Assembly (NCBI GenBank): GCA_910591455.2
Contig: OU342826.1
Coordinates: forward strand, 10,831,724-10,895,723
Direction of reading: 5' to 3'
DNA length: 64,000 nucleotides
Source of the DNA: Pholis gunnellus
Lineage: Eukaryota; Chordata; Actinopteri; Perciformes; Pholidae
A program made the translations under genes and the position numbers. The first letter of the stretch is position 1. Each line of letters begins with the position of its first letter. Under the pieces are notes generated by a model that saw nothing but the letters and a program-made list of their open reading frames with translations, was not told the origin of the DNA and did not search any database. Positions 30,801-39,930 of the stretch are shown in pieces.

Positions 30801-30983
30801 TGTAGGGGTGTGTCGCCTCATTATGTTTTTTAATTCATCACCTGTGCGTACTGCAGCTCATCACCCATTAACATCACAGGTAAGCTCAGAAACTACGACT
30901 CGCTGGAAAATAGTTTATAATGTAGACTTGTTTTCAGCTCTTCCTTGAGCCTTTATGCTCTATAATTTACTTTTAGAACAGCG
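30801..30983 (+). other. Non-coding first exon and first intron of copy 2, without the promoter
   Basis: The exon ends in attaacatcacag with donor GTAAGC at 30880. The acceptor ttttag ends at 30976. Homology with copies 1 and 3 stops at about 30801, just downstream of where the TATA box would be, so copy 2 lacks the ISRE/TATA segment. Confidence 0.65.
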
Positions 30984-31706
30984 ATGGCAGCAGCAGCCTT
31001 GTCAAGAAGCAGAGGAGTGGCTGGTGGCCTGTACTTCCTCTTCACTTTGCTGTGTCTGGTTTGCCTCGCAAGTTCACGGATAGACGAAAGACTGGTAAAT
31101 AAATTGCTGCTTAATCTGCCATTGCTGTAGAAAACAATTTCGCATTTCTTTGCAAGTCGTCATTGTGATTCACCACAAGCAAACTTCCTGTTGAAATGTT
31201 CTTAATTTTCCCATCTGCTGTCATGCTTCGGCTGTTATGTCCACAAATGTAACTGCATGTTGATTCTCACGCAGAAAAATCTCAGAGAAGACAATCAGAA
31301 AATAGAACGAGACTTGGAGAATTTGAAGGTGAGTCAGTGAGTAAGTTTACGTGTTGGTTGACTTCATGCACTGCAGGACACAACCTGATGTAACGACATG
31401 GCAAACTGACATGTTGCCATGTCATGAATTGATTTTAATTTTCCCCATTAGGCAAAAAGGGCCACCATTTCAGAGGTCACGCGTGAACATATGAGATTTA
31501 ATGAAGAACTGATTGCGTTTGCTGAGAAAGTCTCAGATCTATCACCTGATGACTTTCTGCCACTGAAGGGAAATCTGGAGAAAATCAAGACTTATGTAGA
31601 TGAGCAGAATGAGTTGATGGATGCAGAAATAGCTGACAATGAACTGAATCTGGGAAGAGCTAAAGCAGTTCTCCGAGCCCTTGAAGAGCATCAAGCTGAA
31701 TTGTAA
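30984..31706 (+). CDS. Small membrane-anchored or secreted coiled-coil protein, copy 2 (family not recognised)
   Basis: Three coding exons: 30984-31094 (37 codons), 31275-31328 (18) and 31452-31706 (84 plus stop), phase 0 throughout, giving 139 aa. The N terminus MAAAALSRSRG is followed by the hydrophobic LYFLFTLLCLVCLASS. Exon 2 encodes KNLREDNQKIERDLENLK, and exon 3 ends NLGRAKAVLRALEEHQAEL. All splice sites and the frame are intact. However, the gene is inverted relative to the other two copies and separated from the shared promoter, which is left at 33097-33170. It may therefore be silent or use a new promoter. Its 3' flank carries a solo LTR. It is closer in length and sequence to copy 3 than to copy 1. 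Confidence 0.8.
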
Positions 31707-32282
31707 CGTCCATGTCAATCAGTGTCTCTGATATTGCATCTATTGTATCTCTTCGGCTTTTCTTTCACATTGTGTTTCTCTTCACTGGCCTTTAAATCAT
31801 GAATTCCTTTTTCATTTTCTATTATACAATTTGTGAAGTAGAAACAATGTTCATATAAAATGACTTCTAAATCATTTTACTTCTGCTTAGTGACTACCAG
31901 TGGCCTTTCTCATTTCCCAGTTTGTACATCCTCGATTCCTTTCCTTGTCTCACAGACATCAATTAAATATGACGTGTGTCACAACTGCATCAGCTGTCCA
32001 TGTTTTGTTATACTGCTATTTTGTTATGATCTCTGTCAGATGAGCAGAACAGTGTTTAGAGAACTTGTGTTTACTTTTAGCTGCTTTTTGTACTTGTAAC
32101 CATTATGTTGAATTGGGTGTTATAGCCTTCATTCAAGATGAAACAGTGAAATGTCAGAGGAATACGGTTAGAGCAGCGAAAAGTGAGGAGCTGATTGTTT
32201 GATCCAGTATTTGATCATCATAAATAAGTACACCATAGGAATACAAAAGGAACAGTTGCATTTGTTTCCTCGCTTATAGCTC

Positions 32283-32816
32283 TGTTGGGAAACTCTAATG
32301 ACAAAAGAAGTATGTTGACTTACAAAGACTAATATCCTCATGTGAACTTTCGAGGCCTGTGTTCTTGTGTGTCTGGTGTCTGAAACTTCCTCTGACACCA
32401 AGCGTCTCAGATATCTTTCCTCTTGGGGGCGAGCAGATGTTTCTCCTAAATAAGAGACAATAAAGCTGTAGCAGACGTCAATACTTGAGCAGAGCTGATT
32501 TGCTACCAAGACATCCTGATTTCATAGAATGAAGTTTGTACTAGAACAAACTGTTAAAGTGTTGTTCCAGGTTTTGTGAAGATTACGTGTGAAAAGCAAT
32601 ACGTGTGTATGTTGTCCTTGTGTGACAAGCTTATCATAAATTACCCTGTACCACCACACTGCTTGTGTTTAGCAGTATGACTGAGACTCAGAGACAAACC
32701 TCTGAGCAGCCTTGATCCATGTATACTGTATGTGTTTCAACTCTGTTCCTTCTTGCAAGAATAAATGTCCTGTGATTAATGATTTTTACATCGGCCTCGA
32801 GTTAATTTTTCTAACA
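32283..32816 (+). mobile_element. Solo LTR with 5-bp target duplication
   Basis: A 534-bp insertion relative to copies 1 and 3. It begins TGTTGGGA and ends CTAACA, and is flanked on both sides by agctc (32278-32282 and 32817-32821). AATAAA lies near 32760. No internal retroviral genes are present, so this is a solo LTR left by recombination. Confidence 0.85.
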
Positions 32817-33076
32817 AGCTCCTATAAAGCCTCCTCGCTCCTCAGTGAATCCTAAACGCTAAACTCTCGTAGCTCGCTTGCCTGCTGCTGATTAAAGTGA
32901 AGGGGCCACTTTCTTCCTAAAGAGAGTCAACATAATTCCTTACTTCCACCCATGTACTGTATGTATGCATACACACTGCATCACCTCTGCTACTGGCACT
33001 ATAGTAGCCTACTTGTACCTCTCTTAGCATGACGTGGAAAGAGGAAGATTTTGAATGATGGTCAGACACTTAAGAG

Positions 33077-33440
33077 GTGATGGTGGGTCCCGCAGCCAGA
33101 CCAGTTGAGTACTGCTTTATAGACTCCAGGTGTCACCTCGCCCACTGCGAGTTAAGTTTCACTTTTACAGAAATAGTATTGGCAATTAATCACCACAGAA
33201 ATATATCAACACCCTGTAGTGCAGGTAGATACTGTGAGCAACAAAACACAACTCAATGACAAACCAGTACAAAACTGGTAAAAAATACAGACTAGAAACT
33301 ATAACGCTGTAGAATACAGTACATTACAAAGGACAGGTTATTCCTTCACATGAACCTGACACTCCCTTTTCAGTTTAGCTTTCTCAGAAATAGTGACAGT
33401 TCACTTTACTGGGAAATGCCAGCATCAGTTGGTGCAGATA
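33077..33440 (-). promoter_or_regulatory. Orphan promoter left behind by the inversion
   Basis: From agaccagttgagtactgc rightwards it matches the copy 1 upstream region (26152 onward). It includes the ISRE-like agtttcacttttac at 33155-33168 and tttata at 33116-33121, but the ETS site is lost. There is no coiled-coil gene to its left in the expected minus orientation. The sequence there is the inverted gene's 3' flank. Confidence 0.65.
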
Positions 33441-33587
33441 CACGAAACACAACTAGACAGAAAACCAGAGCAAATACAACAAATAGTCAATACAAACATT
33501 ATTATGTGCAATGACAGGAAATCACAAATATTAAACAGAAACTGGAAAAAGGTTTGGGGGAGTCAGAAATGAATGGTGTGCGTTTGT

Positions 33588-33896
33588 GTTCTTTTTAATT
33601 TATGTTCAGTTCCTGCAGGAACACGTTGTTTGGCCCAGTGGTGCCGAGATAATGTGTGTTGGAGCCAATATTAGATTATTTATACACGTTTTTACGAAAA
33701 TGATTGAAAGCCAACCTAAAAAGATTTCATAAAGGGCTGGAAGGATTCAGACGCAATTCAGACCCCCCCCCCCCCCCCTAATAAAGTAATATTTCCTTTT
33801 TATTTTGGGTGTAATTTACTGGATTCAAGTGGCCTCAGAGATTTGAAATGTGTGATTTCATGCCTCTATATTTGGTGCTCCAGTATGGACGTGTAT

Positions 33897-33931
<35 letters not shown>
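33588..33931 (+). repeat. Shared interspersed repeat with (TG)n tail
   Basis: A copy of the element also found in the semaphorin intron at 8123-8425. It carries an internal poly-C run at 33764-33779. Confidence 0.75.
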
Positions 33932-33976
33932 AACATGTAATCTCACAGAGACAGGTCTGTTATCTGTTGTAGCCAG

Positions 33977-34730
33977 CATGGCGTACTTCCTGACTCTATG
34001 CTTGTTAGTGCCAGTAATGTAATGGTAAAATATGTATTAAGTATCATAATGGTAAAATATATTCTAGTATATTGGGATGTTTAGAAAGATGGTGTTCTAC
34101 TGAGGGGAAGGTACAGAGATACAGATAAGAACACTGCAGTCCTACAGAGGTATTAATCAGTTCATGAAACCCATGTCCTGTGACGCGCACACACTAGAAG
34201 AAGAAACAGGGAACCATTGTCTCCTACCTCTGTATGAACTGACTCCCAGTTGATCGCACCTGTAAGATTACAGATAAGGAGCAGAAACAAATCAACCCGT
34301 CTCCAGAAACCTATAATCCCTTTACTATGAGGTAACTAAAGGCGTGACTTCTTGTATGCATAAAACATAATGTGCCTTATACTTTTTTGAAAGTGGTCTG
34401 CACAGTTCACTGAGATATGTGTCTGTGTGTCCGCTCTCCTGCTTGCAAGCAATAAATTGACTCTTACTACTTTGAGCATTCATCAGACTCTGTTTATTTA
34501 ATCAACTCTTATCCCGCATCTACATAGAAATATTCCACAACAGTAATCAAAGATAAAACCGGTAAAATATCCAGCTTTGAAAATTACAGACCAATTGCTC
34601 TGGTTAGTGTACTTTCTAAAGTATTAGAACAAATTATCTTAGATGGGCTTCAAGAAGACATGACAGCCACTGACAATACATTTGGTTTAAACATAGACCT
34701 GTCCTTCATATTTATTCTCCATATAAACTC
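33977..34730 (+). mobile_element. Non-LTR retrotransposon RT fragment interrupted by an LTR
   Basis: The parts 33977-34018 and 34543-34730 match the RT region at 30015-30240, for example the stretch encoding NYRPIALVSVLSKVLE. The LTR at 34019-34542 splits them. Frameshifts and deletions mark it as inactive. Confidence 0.75.
34019..34542 (+). mobile_element. Solo LTR with target duplication GTAAT
   Basis: gtaat lies on both sides (34014-34018 and 34543-34547), and the uninterrupted site ccagtaatcaaagat is seen at about 26655. The first four bases of the LTR (TGTT) appear deleted compared with its relative at 27158-27727. It ends CCACAACA, and AATAAA lies at 34451-34456. Confidence 0.8.
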
Positions 34731-35150
34731 ACTGAAGCTCTGTCTATTCATCGTTTTTCTTTTGAGATGGGTTTTAAATCTTGATTGGTTCCAATCCTTG
34801 GTGTCCAGTGTGCTTGGTTTAGTGTAAATGCTTTTGCATTCCAATACTATTGCTTAAATCACGACCATTACAGATTTTCTGGCCTTTGTTGTTTTCAGGG
34901 AAAGTGTATTCTTTACGATGAACACCAGGGGTCAGTGTTGGATTATATAATCTGTAGTAGTTTGTGAGTTGGCATGAGGCTGATGTGGGGTGGAATTCTT
35001 TGTAGTCGCCTGTAGCCTTGTGTCTATATGGGCAGTGGGAGAGTACGTGTTTTTCCGAGAGACTGTGTGAAAGCGAGTTTTGTAGTAATTTGGGGAAATT
35101 TCTCTTTTTAATGTATGATGGAAACTTTTAATTGTTTTAGTTCCCTTATT
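34715..35150 (+). repeat. Second copy of the cluster repeat block
   Basis: Closely matches 30241-30540, with extra 5' sequence (gttttaaatcttgattggtt) that is also present at 41690. The match continues into ttcccttattaagtgtctga, giving the uninterrupted version of the inversion breakpoint. Confidence 0.75.
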
Positions 35151-35284
35151 AAGTGTCTGACCGTCATTCAAAATCTTCATGCTAAGAGAGGTTGTTGTGT
35201 TTTTTTCCATGTCGGTGATCGGTGGCTTGGACTTTAAAGTTGATTTAACCTTAACATCTGAAAGCTGGCTTGCTACTTGGTTGC

Positions 35285-35560
35285 TATCTGACTCGTGGTG
35301 AGACACCACAGGATTCTCACTAAAAGGACCTCAGTAACAAACACCCATAGAACACAAGAGAGATTTGAAGTTTCTTCAGTTCACGCAGGTTTATTTGCAT
35401 CACACAGAATACAAGCAAACCGAGTTGTCCGGACTCAACTGACTAAAACAAAGAAATGTAACTTACTTTATACTTCGCCAACCCCCATTCATGATGATCC
35501 CCCCTCCCCTTACTCATCAACTCTCAATGTTCCTTAAACAGTCATTTCGTTCATCATGAA
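35285..35560 (-). mobile_element. LTR fragment related to 28560-28760
   Basis: In reverse orientation it shares the TATA-like tataaagta, gatgcaaataaacctgcgtg and the end pattern ctgtggtgtctcaccacgag with the insertion at 28085-28905. The outer limit was not resolved. Confidence 0.55.
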
Positions 35561-36589
35561 TAAAGTAGGGATTCATAACGGTTTTTCAGATCCCGTTCCC
35601 TGGGGGCATGTGGCACAGCTGGGACAATGAGACCTACTGTTGGTGTACTAATTAACCAATATCATACGGGCCCCCTGTCAGAGGCTTCTACCGGTCCCTG
35701 TTCCTCGTCATTCCGATGTCCAGTCTCTATGCATCTACTATGTATGGGCCTATGGGCTGCTTGGATTCTTAGCTTTAAATCTTTTCCCGCTTTGTCTCAG
35801 TTTGCCCCCCCCCCCTTCTTAATTCATGCTCCTGCCAAACATCTGGTTCCTCATCACAGACATTCGAAGGTCACACTGACCCGAGCTGCACAGGGACAGG
35901 CAGGTCTTTAACTGGACCCTATACCTAATTTTAGGCTTTATGAAATACATGAATCATGTGACTATTCCTATGTCTGTGACTATATGCCTCGCAGGGACAT
36001 GAACTGAGTTTGATATAAAAGAGTACAAAAGAGAATAAAGATAAGATTATAAAGATAACAGAGCAAATGTATAAATGTAAGATTATGAAGATAACAAGGC
36101 ATACATATGCATGTAGATTATAACAATCCCTGAGCAAATGTATAATATAAACTCAGACCCAACAAAATATAGTGGTAAGCGCATACATACTCCAGGTAGA
36201 TGAATAAACACATATGATAACCCTGGAGTAAATAATATAGTGGCAACGCAAACATTTTTCCTCCCTGTGTTAATAATTCTAAATAAAAACCTCTAAATAC
36301 CTTATAGAACCTACGTATTAAAGGAAATACTCCTTTAATATTGAAAGGAGTATTTAACTTTGTGTAAACTTGAATTCTACAAGTACTGTACTGAGGAAAT
36401 TAAACAGTAAATTTAAAAGGGGGGGGGGGGGCTCTTGGAATGGAGGTTGGATCTGCCTTTATTGTGGCTCCAGCTGCCACTCCTGTAGGTCAACCAATAC
36501 TGAAACTGCAGCTTTCCAATCAGTGATAATAATGATAATAGTAACGAATTGAATTTATATAACTAAATAAAAAATACTGAGAAATCTTG
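35561..36589. other. Spacer between repeats and the copy 3 duplication
   Basis: No gene was recognised. It is AT-rich with poly-C near 35806 and poly-G at 36420-36431. From about 36485 it matches the region left of copy 1 (23830 onward). Confidence 0.5.
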
Positions 36590-37875
36590 AGGTGCCAGTA
36601 GCAGAGGTGATGCAGTGTGTATGCATACATACAGTACATGGGTGGAAGTAAGGAATTATGTTGACTCTCTTTAGGAAGAAAGTGGCCCCTTCACTTTAAT
36701 CAGCAGCAGGCAAGCGAGCCACGAGAGTTTAGCATTTAGGATTCACTGAGGAGCGAGGAGGCTTTATAGGAGCTATGAGCGAGGAAACGAATGCAACTGT
36801 TCCTTTTGTATTCCTATGTGTATTTATTTATGATGATCAAATACTGAATCAAACTATCAGCTCCTCACCTTCCGCTGCTCTAACCGTATTCCTCTTTGAC
36901 ATTTCAATGACTTATGTTCTCATCTTGAATGAAGGCTACACCCAATTCAACATAATGGTTGCAAGTGCAAAAAGCAGCTGTCGGCAAATTATTAAATCAA
37001 TAACAACTTTCACTTGCATTCAGCTCTAATTTGCTGTATTTCATGTTGTCATATAGATAGACAGGTGTGTGTGTGTATAGCACGCGATCATGTACATGTC
37101 TCTTTATTTGAACAGTACTTTTCATTCAAACATTTGTAATGCTAATTTCCTACATAATTAAAAGTAAACACAAGTTCTCTAAACACTGTTCTGCTCATCT
37201 GACAGAGTTCATAAAAAATAGCAGAAAAACAAAACATGTACAGCTGATGCAGTCGTGACACACGTCATATTTAATTGATGTCTGTGAGGCAAGGAAAGGA
37301 ATCGAGGATGCACAAACTGGGAAATGAGAAAGGCCACTGGTGTCACCTTGCCCACAGCCCAACTCTTAACTGACCGATTAATTCAGATTAACAACTGAGA
37401 AACAAGACAAGATGTAGGACAGAACAGTTCTGCACTAAACCATCCTTATCTCTGTGCTGCTATGTTCTGGGCCTCATCAGCTCTGGCACCAAATCTACAT
37501 AAAACAAACCTGCATCAGAAGTGTGGACCTGATATTTCAGAGTTGCAAGAAAATAAAAAAATTATGCGATAGTTCAATTACACCATTTATTATCAGAATG
37601 TATTGCTCAGGAATACAAAAACAAATGACTTGGGTTACCCATCTTAATATTTGAGCTAATCAGAAGTAAAATGATTTAGAAAGGCTTATGTTGTGTCATT
37701 TTGTATGAATATTGTTCATACAAATTGTTCATTTCTACTTCACAAATTGGATAATGAAAAAGGAATTCATGATTTTTAAAGGCCAGTGCAAAGAAACACA
37801 ATAAGAAAGAAAAACCGAAGAGATACAATAGATGCAATATCAGAGTTACAGTAGAGGCACTGATTGACATGGACA
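36590..37875 (-). other. 3' flank of coiled-coil gene copy 3
   Basis: Collinear with the copy 1 flank (23935-25173), with small indels. No separate gene is supported. Confidence 0.7.
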
Positions 37876-38630
37876 TTATAATTCAGCTTGATGCTCTTCA
37901 AGTGTTTGGAGAACTGTTTTAGCTCTTCCCAGATTAAGTTCAATGCCAGCTATTTTTGCATCCATCAACTCATTCTGCTCATCTATATAAGTCTTGATTT
38001 TCTCCATGAAGCCCTCCAGATTTCCCTTCAGCGGCAGAGAGTCTTCAGGTGATTGTTTCTCAACAAATGCAATCATTGCTTCATTAACGCTCATATGTTC
38101 ACGCGTGAGCTCTGAAATGGTGACTCTTTGTGCCTAAAGGGGAAAATTAAAATCAAGTCATGACATGGCACCATCTCAGTTTGCTGTGTTGTTACATCAT
38201 GTTGTGTCCTGCAGTGCATAAAGTCAACCAACACGTAAACTTACTCACTGACTCACCTTCAAAGTCTCCAAGTCTTGTTCTATTTTCTGAACGACTTCTC
38301 TGAGATTTTTCTGCGTGAGAATCAACATGCAGTTACATTTGTGGACATAACAGCCGAAGCATGACAGCAGCTCTAGCATATCTGTGCATACGACTGCAGA
38401 TGGGGAAATTAAGAACATTTCAACAGGAAGTTTGCTTGTGGTGAATCACAATGACGACTTGTGAAAAAATGCGGAGTTGTTTTCTACAGCAATGGGAGGT
38501 TAAGCAGCAATGTATTTACCAGTTTTTCGTCTACCCGTGAACTTGCGAGGCAAACCAGACACAGCAGAGTGAAGAGGAAGTACAGGCCACCAGCCACTCC
38601 TCTGCTTCTTGACAAGGCTGCTGCTGCCAT
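37876..38630 (-). CDS. Small membrane-anchored or secreted coiled-coil protein, copy 3 (family not recognised)
   Basis: Minus-strand exons 38630-38520 (37 codons), 38310-38257 (18) and 38133-37876 (85 plus stop), phase 0 throughout, giving 140 aa. The N terminus MAAAALSRSRG precedes the hydrophobic LYFLFTLLCLVCLASS. Exon 2 encodes KNLREVVQKIEQDLETLK, and exon 3 runs from AQRVTISELTREHM to TVLQTLEEHQAEL. Compared with copy 1 it lacks the longer heptad stretch around residue 100. Splice sites and frame are intact. The promoter to its right has an ISRE-like element and a TATA-like gtatac/tgtata. Function unknown. Confidence 0.8.
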
Positions 38631-38734
38631 CGCTGTTCTAAAAGTAAATTATAGAGCATAAAGGCTCAAGGAAGAGCTGAAAACAAGTCTACATTATAAA
38701 CCATTTTCCAGCGAGTCGTAGTTTCTGATCTTAC

Positions 38735-38890
38735 CTGTGATGTTAATGGGTGATGAGCTGCAGTACAGGTGATGAATTCAAAAACATGATGAGGCGACAC
38801 ACCACTACATGCTTTGTATACTTCCGGTTTCACTTCGCCCACTGCACAGTTTTTAGTTTCTCTTCTATTTCAGACCAGTTTCACTTTTAC
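38735..38890 (-). promoter_or_regulatory. Promoter and non-coding exon of copy 3
   Basis: The non-coding exon donor lies at 38734-38731 (GTAA on the minus strand). TATA-like tgtata is at 38815-38820, cttccgg at 38821-38827, and the ISRE-like agtttcacttttac at 38877-38890. Two weaker ISRE-like strings, ggtttcacttcg (about 38826) and agtttctcttct (about 38855), lie between. A 34-bp insertion relative to copy 1 separates TATA and ISRE. Confidence 0.5.
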
Positions 38891-39077
38891 AGAAATAGTA
38901 TTGGCAATGAATCATTACAGGAATATGTCAACACCCTGTAGTGCAGGAAGATACTGTGAACAACAAAACACAACTCAATGACAAACCAGTACAAAACTGG
39001 TCAACAATACGGACCAGAAACTAGTACAACGCTGTAGAATACAGTACATTGTATTTGTGAAAATGTGTGTGTGTATG

Positions 39078-39930
39078 TTCTTTTGAATTTATGTTCAGTT
39101 CCTGCAGGAACACGTTGTTTGGCCCAGTGGAGCCGAGATAACATGTGTTGGAGCCAATATTAGAATGTTTATACACATTTTTACTAAGATTATTGAAAGC
39201 CAACCTAAAAAGCTCAAAAGATTTGATAAAATCTGAATCAGAATCAGAATCAGAATCAGAACCGTTTATTGCCATGGAATTTGACATGACGGGAAGGTGC
39301 ATAACATTTAACAATCAACAACAATCAGTGCAAGGAGAAACATATTAAAATTTACAGAGAGATATAAAATAAAGTAAGATATAAAATAAAGTGAAATATA
39401 AAATAAGGATGAAATATAAAATAAAGTGAAAAGGCTCAACTCTTAACTGTGCATGGATTGTGTGATTGTATTGAAGAAAGTGTGTCGGACAGGATACTCA
39501 TCTGTACCTGACTCTCCCTCTTCAGTTTAGCATTCTCAGAAATAGTGACAGTTCACTTTACTGGGAAATGGCAGCATCATACAGGAAACACGTGCAGATA
39601 CAGGAAACACAACTAGACTGCAAACCAGAGCAAACACAAACATTTGTCAACACAAACATTGTTATGTGCAATTACAGGAAATCACAAATATGAAAAAGAA
39701 ACTAGAAAAAAGGTTTCGGGGAGTCAGAAAGAAATTGTGTGCGTTTGTAAAAAGCTCAAAAGATTTGATAAAAGGCTGGAAGGATTCAGACGCAATAAAA
39801 AACACACACACCCCAAGAAAGTAATATTTCCTTTTTCTTTTGGGTACAATTTATTGGATTCAAGTGGCCTCAGAGATTTGAAATGTGAGATTGTATGCCT
39901 CTATATTTTGTGTATGTGTGTGTGTGTGTG
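39078..39930 (+). repeat. Shared interspersed repeat, split and shuffled
   Basis: The first half (39078-39225) and second half (39750-39912) of the element known from 8123 and 33588 are separated by about 520 bp. The string aagctcaaaagatttgataaa occurs at both edges of that insert. The insert holds an (aatcag)n-headed fish repeat (39230-39440) and a piece of the shared promoter flank (about 39510-39749). Confidence 0.7.

Noticed and set aside
34932..35309. 125-aa minus-strand open frame
   Set aside because: It spans the junction between a repeated block and an LTR-related fragment, with no consistent domain. It is probably fortuitous.
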